The notes: generated by a model from the letters alone, not told the origin. Shown: positions 16,008 through 24,547, counted from the stretch's first letter. The stretch is DNA of 36,843 nucleotides from an uncultured Mucilaginibacter sp. (GCA_903866915.1 CAIPPO010000193.1:1-36843); one strand, 5' to 3'. Translations and numbers: made by a program.

Positions 16008-16838
16008 TTAGAAAGATGAAAAGGACAGATACGCAAATAAACCAGTAGTTTTTGAGGGTCTGAAACTTGGTTGTCCTTTGTTGCTTGCCAGGAATTCTTT
16101 TTTTTTGGCTGCTGCAATCAATTCATCTGTATGCAACCGGGCCAGTAAAATTTTATTATTCGCTTTTAAAAGGCTATCGTCAATATCATGGTGGCGTTTT
16201 AACGCAATAGCCGATTTTACCGGTTCGTTTAACTGTGCGAATAACCGTGCATAACTCAACTGAACCAGCGAGGCTTGTTGTGGCATATGTTTTTTGATCG
16301 ATAATTCCCATGCTTCATGCAGATCGCGTAATGCAAGACTGTAATCGCTGATGTCGCTTTTAATGCTTGCCAGCTCGATCAGTGACGCAATAACATGGGG
16401 TATGTCATTCTTTTCTCTCGAGAGGGTATTGGATTGCAAAATAAACCATTTAGCCTGGGCGAATTTTTTCTGAGCATGATAGATAAATGCCAGGTCATCA
16501 AAACTGATACGAAGCCCGGTGCTGTCATTATATCTCGAAAAAAAGTGTAAGGCTTTCATGGTATTACTTAATGCAATTTCCCGGTATCGCGTACGCATTT
16601 TTCTGTCGCTTCCGGTATCAGCCTTCATGTATTGCATCGCAATTTGCGTGTAGATCTCACCTTTCAAAGAATCACCGCTAAACAACAGCTTTTTGTTAAG
16701 ACTATCAATATCAGTTAACGTCAGACTTAGCCGTTGTTTAAGACTATCGGTCTTATCGTCGGCATAAACCCTTGTGCTAAGGGCGATTGCCAGTAAAAAA
16801 AGTATGCATTTATTGGTGAGAGACACAGCTATGTTCAT
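16008..16838 (-). CDS. TPR-like periplasmic protein with a frameshifted C-terminal membrane anchor
   Basis: From ATG 16838 (MNIAVSLTNKCILFLLAIAL, signal peptide ending VYA) the frame gives 276 aa; an upstream in-frame ATG at 16883 would bury the signal peptide. The mature part is all-helical, with degenerate tetratricopeptide-like repeats (for example GLRISFDDLAFIYHAQKKFA and ALRDLHEAWELSIKK), like the sensor part of Bacteroidota TPR proteins. After an A9 run (16106-16098 on the minus strand) the zero frame ends in a low-quality tail at 16008. The -1 frame instead reads on through a strong transmembrane helix (WFICVSVLFIFLTIIAFFGL) plus a basic tail to TGA at 15958. The full protein is therefore probably 15958-16838, reached by -1 slippage or a missing base in the sequence. 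It lies downstream of the sphingolipid operon, beyond a terminator. Confidence 0.6.
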   Translation of the reverse strand: MNIAVSLTNKCILFLLAIALSTRVYADDKTDSLKQRLSLTLTDIDSLNKKLLFSGDSLKGEIYTQIAMQYMKADTGSDRKMRTRYREIALSNTMKALHFFSRYNDSTGLRISFDDLAFIYHAQKKFAQAKWFILQSNTLSREKNDIPHVIASLIELASIKSDISDYSLALRDLHEAWELSIKKHMPQQASLVQLSYARLFAQLNEPVKSAIALKRHHDIDDSLLKANNKILLARLHTDELIAAAKKKEFLASNKGQPSFRPSKTTGLFAYLSFSSF

Positions 16839-16964
16839 AAACCTTGTAGCCGTATAATTACAAAAGCTATGCCTGCATATCAAAAATCACTTGTGCTTGA
16901 CTCAAATCAGGGGAAAAGCACCTTTAGGGACTAAAGGGGGGGGCATTTTAAAATATAGCGATAT

Positions 16965-16990
16965 CAAAAATTAATACTTTGAAAAAGTAT
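16965..16990 (-). terminator. Terminator after the sphingolipid operon
   Basis: On the minus strand a 7-bp stem ATACTTT/AAAGTAT (16990-16984 / 16980-16974) with loop TTC is followed by TAATTTTT. It lies 38 bp past the stop of the PAP2 gene, closing the operon. Confidence 0.65.
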
Positions 16991-17027
16991 GGTGCAGGTA
17001 TTTTAGTACAAGTTTTTCCCCAAAAGT

Positions 17028-17969
17028 CTATTTTTCTATCAGTTGCACATACTGGTTAACAAAGTTTCTAAACCAGCGCCATCGGGCATTCAGCAGATTA
17101 AATAATGCAATGCCGGCTGTTGCGCACAAAATACCTGCCAATACGTCAAGAATATAATGGTGACTGGTATAAACTGCACCAAACCAGATGCCAAGGGTAA
17201 CAATTCCGAAAATAATGGTAGCCCATTTCAACCTGTTCCTGACGGCATAGTAAAAAACGACTATAGGATAAGCAGAATGCAGCGATGGCATGGCAGCGAA
17301 AACATTAGAACCCTTGGTATAAATGCCTTTGAAAATAGGAGTATGGACCAATTTGTCAAATCTGGCAAGACCGGCAATACCTTCATGCATGTTGGGATGG
17401 AATACAAAGCCGTAATCCTGCACGTACCAGGGTGGTGCAGCGGGGAATGAATAATAAACGATAAATCCGAGGATATTAAGTGTAACGAATGAAATTAGAA
17501 AATACAGGCATTCGCGCCGATTTTTGATGAAAAGATAAATACCAAACCCGAAAGGTACTGGTATCCAGCAAAGATAAAAAATGCCCGAAAGGGTATCCAG
17601 CAAAGAATTGCTATGTAGTTTTAGATATTCGTTCGGCGTAAGCACTTCGCCATGAACACTGATGCCGAAGATATGCTTCTCTAAATTATATAAGTCGGCT
17701 ATGTGTACCGTATTATAATTGTAATTTGGGAATGCCTTCATATAATCGAAGATGACCCAATAAACCAGAAATGTAAGGTAGGCAAACAGGAATTTACGGG
17801 TATTAGGTGACAAATAGAAAAGAATATTGGCCGTTAGCACCAAAACCACCTGATCGCCCTGGAAACCTACCACAAAATAGGATACCAGAAAATAAGCAAT
17901 TGATAGAAAAGAAATAACAATTACCGATCGGGGGTTGACAGAAATGCCTGGCTTGACATTATTGCCCAT
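17028..17969 (-). CDS. Aur1-like PAP2-family inositol phosphorylceramide synthase
   Basis: 313 aa, about six transmembrane segments (15-35, 45-75, 125-147, 155-175, 230-262, 270-292). PAP2 catalytic motifs in the Aur1 arrangement: AMPSLHSAYP (Ser229-Leu-His231) and YTSHHYILDVLAG (His270/271, Asp275). In yeast Aur1 the matching His-His-Asp triad transfers phosphoinositol from phosphatidylinositol to ceramide. The surrounding genes make both substrates, so inositol phosphorylceramide synthase is the best call. A general lipid phosphatase is the alternative if the context misleads. It starts 2 bp after the hydroxylase stop and is last in the operon. Confidence 0.8.
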   Translation of the reverse strand: MGNNVKPGISVNPRSVIVISFLSIAYFLVSYFVVGFQGDQVVLVLTANILFYLSPNTRKFLFAYLTFLVYWVIFDYMKAFPNYNYNTVHIADLYNLEKHIFGISVHGEVLTPNEYLKLHSNSLLDTLSGIFYLCWIPVPFGFGIYLFIKNRRECLYFLISFVTLNILGFIVYYSFPAAPPWYVQDYGFVFHPNMHEGIAGLARFDKLVHTPIFKGIYTKGSNVFAAMPSLHSAYPIVVFYYAVRNRLKWATIIFGIVTLGIWFGAVYTSHHYILDVLAGILCATAGIALFNLLNARWRWFRNFVNQYVQLIEK

Positions 17970-17971
17970 TA

Positions 17972-18595
17972 CTATTTTTTATTGAAATCTGATCGGAAAA
18001 CCTTATCCCATAATGGAGAGCTTACTCCATAGCCTTTGTCAGGATCCTGGTAATGATGCAGCATATGGTGTTGTTTGATTTTTTTCCAGATATTTCCTTT
18101 AAAGTTAAAATGATGGATTGCATAATGGGTCATATCATAAAATAAGTAACCGATCATGAAGCCCGGAAAAAAAGCATATACTTCGCTAATTGGAAGAATC
18201 TCCCGGAATAAAAAGAAAAAACCTGCTGAGAGTGGAATACTAACCGAAGGCGGCATAACCAGGCGTTTTGCATCGCTCGGATAATCGTGATGTACACCGT
18301 GAAATATAAAATGCAGCCGTTGTGCCCATGGTTTATCGGGTGGGGCGTAATGGAATACAAAACGGTGCATAACATATTCGGTCAAAGTCCAGACAAATAA
18401 GCCCAATAACAAATATCCTATAAAATTCAGGAAAGGCAACTGGAGATTAAATAAGTACCAGTATGTACAAAACAGAATTACAGGTAAAAAAATAATAACA
18501 GGTACCAGATAATGCACCTTTGAAAGCAATTCAAAAAAGTTGCTTTTAAACATTCTCACAGAATCCTGTGAATTGGAAACATAATTCTTTTTCAT
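17972..18595 (-). CDS. Fatty acid/sphingolipid hydroxylase (sterol desaturase family)
   Basis: 207 aa from ATG 18595 (the frame also offers ATG 18619, which would overlap the previous gene by 20 nt; 18595 lies 4 nt after that stop). Four hydrophobic segments flank the di-iron histidine clusters: HRFVFHY, HFIFHGVHHDYP, HYAIHHF and HHMLHHYQ. This matches the fatty acid hydroxylase superfamily, and the pattern of a 2-hydroxylase such as yeast Scs7 or mammalian FA2H without their cytochrome b5 domain. In this operon the likely role is hydroxylation of the ceramide acyl or sphingoid chain in the inner membrane. The position of hydroxylation cannot be read from the sequence. Confidence 0.82.
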   Translation of the reverse strand: MKKNYVSNSQDSVRMFKSNFFELLSKVHYLVPVIIFLPVILFCTYWYLFNLQLPFLNFIGYLLLGLFVWTLTEYVMHRFVFHYAPPDKPWAQRLHFIFHGVHHDYPSDAKRLVMPPSVSIPLSAGFFFLFREILPISEVYAFFPGFMIGYLFYDMTHYAIHHFNFKGNIWKKIKQHHMLHHYQDPDKGYGVSSPLWDKVFRSDFNKK

Positions 18596-18599
18596 TAAA

Positions 18600-19163
18600 T
18601 CAGGGCTTAAAACGTTCAACCATTTCTCTGCCTGTACCAGGGTCAGTGCCTTTTATTTCCACATACAATATATTGGGTATCCAGAATGAACCTCCGTCAA
18701 CCATCACAAAAATGCTTTTGAGAATTGCCTGTTTGTGTGAAATAAATGCAAATATATGATATTTCCCGTCAGTTCCTTTCAACAATGCAAGCGGAAATTT
18801 TTTGTAAGACACGAATCTAATGTCATAACCACCGTTGTTCAAAGGCTTAAAGTTTAACCCGTAAGCAAATTTGCGCTGAATAAAATTTAAGTCTTCCTTT
18901 TGTCCGCGCTCGGCATATTTGATCCAATAAACTCTAACCGGTTCGTCCGCGTCAGGTACACCTTTACTATCCAGGTTCAGATCATAAACTATCGTATTTG
19001 CGTTTGGTGTACGTTGTACATAAAACATACGCTCGGCAGTTGCAGGAGGCTTTGGATAATTAACAGGCGATTTTAAAGAATCGGGGTTGATACCGAACGC
19101 AAAGGCGTTGCCATATCCGGTGAAAATTAAGAAGCTTATTAGAGAAATTAAAAAAATTCGCAT
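18600..19163 (-). CDS. Secreted DUF4833 protein in the sphingolipid operon
   Basis: 187 aa. The signal peptide MRIFLISLISFLIFTGYGNAFA places it in the periplasm. The mature protein matches what I know of DUF4833: MFYVQRTPNANTIVYDLN, VRVYWIKYAERGQ, RKFAYGLNFKP, YDIRFVSYKKFPLAL and YVEIKGTDPGTG. It appears to be a beta-rich globular fold. It has no known activity. It lies 16 bp after the PI-phosphate synthase gene and 4 bp before the hydroxylase, so it is co-transcribed with lipid enzymes. A periplasmic role in handling, sensing or moving the inositol lipid is an inference from context. Confidence 0.75.
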   Translation of the reverse strand: MRIFLISLISFLIFTGYGNAFAFGINPDSLKSPVNYPKPPATAERMFYVQRTPNANTIVYDLNLDSKGVPDADEPVRVYWIKYAERGQKEDLNFIQRKFAYGLNFKPLNNGGYDIRFVSYKKFPLALLKGTDGKYHIFAFISHKQAILKSIFVMVDGGSFWIPNILYVEIKGTDPGTGREMVERFKP

Positions 19164-19179
19164 TTAGAAAAAACGGTAT

Positions 19180-19893
19180 TTATTTATTTTTTTGTTCAAG
19201 TGCTTTTTTTGCGTCAAGCAAGCGCCTGAAAGCAGTTACATTAGTGAGTATGGCAAGCACGAAAATGGGAATTGTAAAAATTGACATCGTCTCGAATACA
19301 TGGTATTTAATACCGGGCACGAAAAGCTTATAGTCGCCACCGATATAACCTGAGATGAAGCCGCATAGCAAAGCGAATACCCCGATCGTTACCACCCTTT
19401 CAGGGCGTTGCATCAGTCCTCCTTTTATTTCTACACCCAAGCCTTCTGCCCGGGCTCTCACATAACTTACCATCATAGATCCAATCAGCGCCACAAAGGC
19501 AAAAATTGAGCTAAGAAAATAGTGGTGGGCAACCAGGTAATAGCAAATACCCAAAAACATCACCAATTCGCTGTATCGATCCAATACTGAATCATACAAT
19601 GCACCAAATGTCGATTTCATATTGCCCAGCCTGGCCACCTGCCCGTCGAGCATATCGAATAGCCCGGCGAAAAGAATCAAGCCCCCAGCCCAGCCAACAT
19701 ACGAAAGATCGCCACGGTTACCTTCTTCGGCTCCCACTATAAAAATTACGGCAACGCCCAAATTCAATACAAAACCAATGGTGGTTACGGCATTTGGTGT
19801 GAGACCAAGTTTGATCAATACCTTTACCAGCGGGTCTATAATTTTATAGATTCCCGTTTGCAGATTTGTTCTTATAGAAGTTTGATCAGACAT
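19180..19893 (-). CDS. CDP-alcohol phosphotransferase, probable phosphatidylinositol-phosphate synthase
   Basis: 237 aa integral membrane enzyme with about six helices. It has a perfect CDP-alcohol phosphotransferase signature D80-xx-D83-G-xx-A-R-x8-G97-xxx-D101-xxx-D105 (DMLDGQVARLG ... GALYDSVLD). The family swaps CMP of CDP-diacylglycerol for an alcohol, using two metal ions held by the Asp residues. Because inositol-3-phosphate synthase and a PgpA phosphatase are in the same locus, the acceptor is probably inositol-3-phosphate, giving phosphatidylinositol-phosphate. It might instead be free inositol or glycerol-phosphate. It starts 16 bp after DUF5686. Confidence 0.85.
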   Translation of the reverse strand: MSDQTSIRTNLQTGIYKIIDPLVKVLIKLGLTPNAVTTIGFVLNLGVAVIFIVGAEEGNRGDLSYVGWAGGLILFAGLFDMLDGQVARLGNMKSTFGALYDSVLDRYSELVMFLGICYYLVAHHYFLSSIFAFVALIGSMMVSYVRARAEGLGVEIKGGLMQRPERVVTIGVFALLCGFISGYIGGDYKLFVPGIKYHVFETMSIFTIPIFVLAILTNVTAFRRLLDAKKALEQKNK

Positions 19894-19909
19894 TTTGCTT
19901 TCTTGTTTA

Positions 19910-22492
19910 TTAAAAGGTAAATAATGCCCGAGCGCGGATACCCCATTTGGCTACATCCGGATCATTGAGGTAAGTAAAACGCCTGACCAAATCGACCCTG
20001 ATGAACTTAAATATATTTTCAATACCTACGCTTCCTTCAATATACGGGGTTTTACCCATAAAGTAGGTAATGGGTTGTCCGTTGCCATTTATCGGTAATT
20101 GGTACAGCGTTGGGTTTGTTGAAGGGTTATTTTCTTCTCGTATGCCGCCCCATAACGACTTGAAAGCAACGGTCTCGCGCCATTTAAGTCTTTTAAACAA
20201 AGGTATTTTGTTAAATAAAAAGCCATTAAAATGGTAATCAATGTTGATGCTTTCAGAATGGTCGTTTGCAAACTCCAGGAAATTCATCAGGTTGTAAGAG
20301 TCGATATCATAAGCATAAGTCTGGTTTGCCCGAGGTATAGAAAGCAGTGGCCAGGGTACCTGACCAAATACTTGAATCCCTTCGGCGAGCAAATCTCCGT
20401 AGCCCAGTTGCGATAAATAAAAACGTTTGGCGAACATGAGGTGGACATTTTGGAAATTGTATTGGCCGCCCCACAAACTCTTTATTCCCTTATTATAATC
20501 GATGGTGAAAATCGGGTATTTGTTGGGTATATCAACCCGGTATATTTTGCCTTGATAAAACTGTTCATTGGGCGCGTAACGCAATTCGGCAGTAAATTCG
20601 CTGGTAGTTAAATTTGGAATAATACGGGGTACGCCATTTATCAGGTTACTAAAATATAAAGAGCCTGCCGGAGCTTGTGTCCAATTTATGAATCCCAAAC
20701 CATACGAAAAGTGACTTTCGTATTCGTGAACATAATTAAGCTTAAAAAACTCGTTGTACAGGTATTTGTCGTTGTTGCCGCGTTTAAATGAAAGCAGGAA
20801 ATTATCTTCCTGTACAAATTGTAAATTTAGACCGGGTATTTGCGCTTCTTTTTGATAGCTCACCCTCAGGTAGTTTTGTGGGAAGCGATAAATTGATTTA
20901 TCGTTCAAAGAATAGGTGGCGCTCAGGAAATACTTCCAGCGCTCATCTTTGAAGCCGTATGATGCATAAGTTTCAAAATAATAGCGATTACTTAATTCAG
21001 GAGTTGTACGCCCGCCAAGCCTTAGTTTAAAACCTTCTACCGGGTTAAAGCTGTAAAATGCATTTGCAGGTCCCATCTCAAATGGCCCAAATGATTTGTA
21101 ACCTGCAAGAAGCAGGGAAACAATCTCCATCGTCCTCCGGTAAGATGGTATTGTCTTTAGCGTATCAATGTTATGATACACTTTTGATTCGGCAGTTGTC
21201 AACGTATCCAGCCGATTTCTGTTCCAATATTCAGCCGAATGTGAAGCGGCATCGTTTAATTCAACTTTTGCCGGGCCATTGTAAACTGAATCCTGAACGG
21301 GTTTGTTAACCTGGTAGTCGCCATACGTTATAGACCGTATACCGAGCAGGCCCCCATTCCCGTTTTTATTAAAACTAAAGTCTACGATTGTACTGCTTTT
21401 ACTCAAATGGTATCTTTTATCAGGGTTCTGCTCGAAATCCTGGTCCACATGCAAAGATTTAACAAAGTTGAGGTTTATGTTTTTGTTTACCGTGAGCGAT
21501 GCTTTTTGAACCGCGTAGTTGCCATCGAGTGTAATGTATATTTTGCCTTCAAACAACATATCAGTTGTGTTTCGGGGTGTGAAGCTTAATTCAACAACTT
21601 TATTATGGTCTACAACTACCGTGTCTGTTATGAAAAATTTATAGAAAGTTGGCGCTGAATTACAAATCGGGCTAAGAAACATGTTGGTCAACAAGAAAAT
21701 ATTATTCTCATAAATATCCACCTTATAATACATGTGTTTGAAGTATTGCCCCAGTCCGTCGTTATCGAAATAATCACCATAATTGACGCTTTTGTGCCCA
21801 AGTACTATTGTTTTGTCTTTCTCAGGCGATTTCCGGTAATAATTTTGGCTTAAATTTTCATCAAGATAAATAGGCAACAATATTTTACCAGGTATGGTCG
21901 TACTATCGCGATTGTCGAACAGGAACTTATACTTTCTAAAGAATTTTTTATCAGATATAGTAGGAGAGACATTCAACAACGAGAACATCATTTTATCATA
22001 CTCTTTGTATTGAACATTGTCATATTGATCGGGTTTGTTTTGCTCTTTATGCGCAATTACCTGTCTGATCAATTCTACTGCGGGGTTATCTTTGTTTCTA
22101 TATTTAATATTTTTTTTACCCCTGATAACAATTTCACCTAATTGCTGTGAAATAGCTTCCAATCTGATGTTTACAATTTGATTTGTGCCAGGCTTAATGT
22201 TAATTATTTTTGTTTTATACCCTACGTAACTTATCAGGATCTGGCTAATAGCTCTGCTTGTTTGAAAGAAAAACTTGCCGTCGGCCTGTGACGTTGTTAA
22301 AACTGTTGAGTCTGATGTTTTTATACTGACATAGGGAATTGTTTGACGAGACTTCAAATCAGTTACCGTTCCGGTAACGCTCGTCGTTTGAGCTATTGAA
22401 GCTAGGGGGAATAGAAAAAGTAAAGCTAAGATTAAACACCTAAAGCAAAATTTATCATGGAACATGTCCTTATGGTCGTTATTCAAATTCAA
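19910..22492 (-). CDS. Outer-membrane DUF5686 protein with carboxypeptidase-like regulatory domain
   Basis: 860 aa. The signal peptide (hydrophobic core LILALLFLFPLASIAQ) fits either ATG 22492 or ATG 22465. Residues ~36-115 are a CarboxypepD_reg-like beta-sandwich (SVTGTVTDLKSRQTIPYVSI ... ILISYVGYKT), the plug-like domain common in Bacteroidota outer-membrane proteins. From ~120 to the end is DUF5686: an IRGKKNIKYRNKDNPAVELI segment, then a long run of amphipathic beta strands ending in ALFTF, a terminal Phe of the type that guides beta-barrels into the outer membrane. Function unknown. Sitting first in the run that continues with PI-phosphate synthase, DUF4833, hydroxylase and IPC synthase, it is a candidate for export or surface display of the lipid. 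Confidence 0.85.
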   Translation of the reverse strand: MNLNNDHKDMFHDKFCFRCLILALLFLFPLASIAQTTSVTGTVTDLKSRQTIPYVSIKTSDSTVLTTSQADGKFFFQTSRAISQILISYVGYKTKIINIKPGTNQIVNIRLEAISQQLGEIVIRGKKNIKYRNKDNPAVELIRQVIAHKEQNKPDQYDNVQYKEYDKMMFSLLNVSPTISDKKFFRKYKFLFDNRDSTTIPGKILLPIYLDENLSQNYYRKSPEKDKTIVLGHKSVNYGDYFDNDGLGQYFKHMYYKVDIYENNIFLLTNMFLSPICNSAPTFYKFFITDTVVVDHNKVVELSFTPRNTTDMLFEGKIYITLDGNYAVQKASLTVNKNINLNFVKSLHVDQDFEQNPDKRYHLSKSSTIVDFSFNKNGNGGLLGIRSITYGDYQVNKPVQDSVYNGPAKVELNDAASHSAEYWNRNRLDTLTTAESKVYHNIDTLKTIPSYRRTMEIVSLLLAGYKSFGPFEMGPANAFYSFNPVEGFKLRLGGRTTPELSNRYYFETYASYGFKDERWKYFLSATYSLNDKSIYRFPQNYLRVSYQKEAQIPGLNLQFVQEDNFLLSFKRGNNDKYLYNEFFKLNYVHEYESHFSYGLGFINWTQAPAGSLYFSNLINGVPRIIPNLTTSEFTAELRYAPNEQFYQGKIYRVDIPNKYPIFTIDYNKGIKSLWGGQYNFQNVHLMFAKRFYLSQLGYGDLLAEGIQVFGQVPWPLLSIPRANQTYAYDIDSYNLMNFLEFANDHSESINIDYHFNGFLFNKIPLFKRLKWRETVAFKSLWGGIREENNPSTNPTLYQLPINGNGQPITYFMGKTPYIEGSVGIENIFKFIRVDLVRRFTYLNDPDVAKWGIRARALFTF

Positions 22493-22733
22493 AACTTAAT
22501 ATTTTGGATATTGCTATTAGCCTGCATTAGCATTGTTGATATAATTGCAGGCAAATTCCAACATTACTTCATCAAAGCGTCCACACATTGCCATCAAATT
22601 GTTACTATTTGATTTTCCAATGCGCAAGTTTGCCATTGATTCAGCTATCTTTTTTATTGAGGTCAAAGTTGAAAAATTTCAATAAGAATAATGTAGTCGA
22701 AAAGTAAATATTAATCAATCGATTGATTTTATT

Positions 22734-23189
22734 TTAAAATATCTTCAACCAAAGAATTGCCTGTAGCATCACATTACTGTAAATGCCCGCAAGCACATCA
22801 TCCATCATTATTCCCCATCCCCCCGGAAGGCCTTCTACTTTACGGATAAAAAGCGGCTTTACGATATCGAAAAAACGGAAAAGTACTAATCCCGCAACCA
22901 CGTAATAAATTTTTGCCGGCATAAAAAGCAGCGAAATACACATGCCAGCCGACTCATCAATTACTACACGGCTCGGGTCTTTACCCCAAATAGAAGTAAC
23001 TTCATTGGATGACCATACTCCTAAAAAAGTAATGGCGAGTGTGAAGGTCACTGGCAGTAAAGTGTTAGCGCTGTCCTTAAATGCAAAATACCAACAAAAA
23101 CAAGTTGCAATTGCCGCAAGTGTACCGCCACCTTTGCCTACGAAGCCAATACCGAAGCAGGTGGATATGATTTTGTGAAATTGCATCAT
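22734..23189 (-). CDS. PgpA-family lipid phosphatase, probable phosphatidylinositol-phosphate phosphatase
   Basis: 151 aa, four membrane helices. PgpA motifs: GFVGKGGGTLA, WGKDPSRVVIDESAGM (Asp/Glu metal site), RFFDIVKP and GGWGIMMDDVLAGIYSN. Classic PgpA removes the phosphate from phosphatidylglycerol-phosphate in the inner membrane. Here it overlaps the inositol-3-phosphate synthase gene by 4 nt (ATGA), which suggests that it dephosphorylates phosphatidylinositol-3-phosphate to phosphatidylinositol. Which of the two substrates it prefers is not visible from sequence. Confidence 0.85.
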   Translation of the reverse strand: MMQFHKIISTCFGIGFVGKGGGTLAAIATCFCWYFAFKDSANTLLPVTFTLAITFLGVWSSNEVTSIWGKDPSRVVIDESAGMCISLLFMPAKIYYVVAGLVLFRFFDIVKPLFIRKVEGLPGGWGIMMDDVLAGIYSNVMLQAILWLKIF

Positions 23190-24508
23190 AATGCCTCAAC
23201 CAGGTCCTGGTAATAGTCAAGGCCTAAGTGTGTAATCAGATCCTCACCCATAAGGTGGCGTAAGGTATTTTGCAATTTCATTAGTTGTTTGAATATATCA
23301 TTTTCGGGCCTTAATCCGGGCAATGTTTGTGGTGATTTAAGATAAAATGAAAGCCATTCCTGTATACCGCTCATCTCCGAACGTTTTGCCAGGTCGATAA
23401 ATAAAGCGAGATCGAGGGCTATTGGGGCCGCAAGTATCGAATCGCGGCACAGGAAATTAATCTTGATTTGCATCGGATATCCAAGCCAACCAAAAATGTC
23501 GATATTATCCCAACTTTCTTTATTGTCGCCATGTGGCGGATAGTAGTTGATCCGGATCTTATGAAAGATTTCTCCGTACAGGTCGGGGTTATCTTCCGGC
23601 CTTAGAATATCTTCTAATACACCTAATTTTGAAATCTCTTTTGTTTTGAAATTATCAGGATCGTCAAGTACAAGCCCATCCCGGTTACCCAATATATTGG
23701 TCGAAAACCAGCCTTTGATGCCCAATGCGCGGGCTGCCAGCCCTGGTGCCAGGATCGTTTTCATCAAGGTTTGACCAGTTTTAAAGTCTTTCCCGGCAAT
23801 TGGCGTGTCTGTTAGTTTTGACAATTCAACTAACGCTGGTATATCAACTGTGAGATTCGGCGCGCCATTGGCGAAAGGAAACCCCAGTTTAAGTGCGGCA
23901 TAAGCATAAATCATACTTGGCGAAATGCGTTTATCATCGGCATCTAACGCAGCTTCAAATGCAGCCAGGCTTTGATGAATTTCAGATGCCTCATAATAGA
24001 TCTCGGTCGAGCCACACCATACCAATACGATCCGGTCACAATCGTTTTGAGCTTGAAAGTTTAATATATCCTCTGTAACCTGGTCGGCTAGTTCTCGGCG
24101 GGTGCCGGTCTTTACATGCGTACCGTCGAGGTTTTTTGCGTAATTTTTGTCAAAAGCAGCCTTCATCGGGACAATTTTTTCTAATCCCTCTTTTACTGAA
24201 AATAGCAAGCCGGGCTCCAGTACTTTGGCACTTGAAGCAGCTTCATAAACATTGTCGGCATAAACATCCCATCCACCAAATACCAGGTCGTTTAAATCGG
24301 CCAGCGGTACAAAATCTTTAATTTTGGGATACCTGTTTTCCGTTCTTTTTCCTAAACGGATGCTACCCATCTGGGTTAATGAACCAAATGGTTTTGATAT
24401 GCCTTTTTTTACCGCTTCAACACCTGCAATCAGTGTTGTTGCTACTGCACCTAATCCCGGAATCAGGATGCCCAATTTGCCTGCTGCCGGTTTGATATTG
24501 CTTTTCAT
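23186..24508 (-). CDS. myo-Inositol-3-phosphate synthase
   Basis: 440 aa, full length for the prokaryotic/eukaryotic MIPS family. A NAD-dependent enzyme turning glucose-6-phosphate into L-myo-inositol-3-phosphate. The N-terminal NAD site is LIPGLGAVATTLIAGVEAV (15-33). Typical blocks are DLNDLVFGGWDVYADN, LVWCGSTEIYYE, FANGAPNLTVDIPAL, IAGKDFKTGQT (catalytic Lys region), WFSTNILGNRDGLVL and the C-terminal INFLCRDSILAAPIALDL. It is the source of the inositol head group for the locus. A 187-bp gap separates it from the upstream acyltransferase gene, so it may have its own promoter; it overlaps the phosphatase gene by 4 nt. Confidence 0.95.
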   Translation of the reverse strand: MKSNIKPAAGKLGILIPGLGAVATTLIAGVEAVKKGISKPFGSLTQMGSIRLGKRTENRYPKIKDFVPLADLNDLVFGGWDVYADNVYEAASSAKVLEPGLLFSVKEGLEKIVPMKAAFDKNYAKNLDGTHVKTGTRRELADQVTEDILNFQAQNDCDRIVLVWCGSTEIYYEASEIHQSLAAFEAALDADDKRISPSMIYAYAALKLGFPFANGAPNLTVDIPALVELSKLTDTPIAGKDFKTGQTLMKTILAPGLAARALGIKGWFSTNILGNRDGLVLDDPDNFKTKEISKLGVLEDILRPEDNPDLYGEIFHKIRINYYPPHGDNKESWDNIDIFGWLGYPMQIKINFLCRDSILAAPIALDLALFIDLAKRSEMSGIQEWLSFYLKSPQTLPGLRPENDIFKQLMKLQNTLRHLMGEDLITHLGLDYYQDLVEAL

Positions 24509-24547
24509 ATTTAATATTTGTTGGAAGTTAAGTGAATGTTTTTTTTA

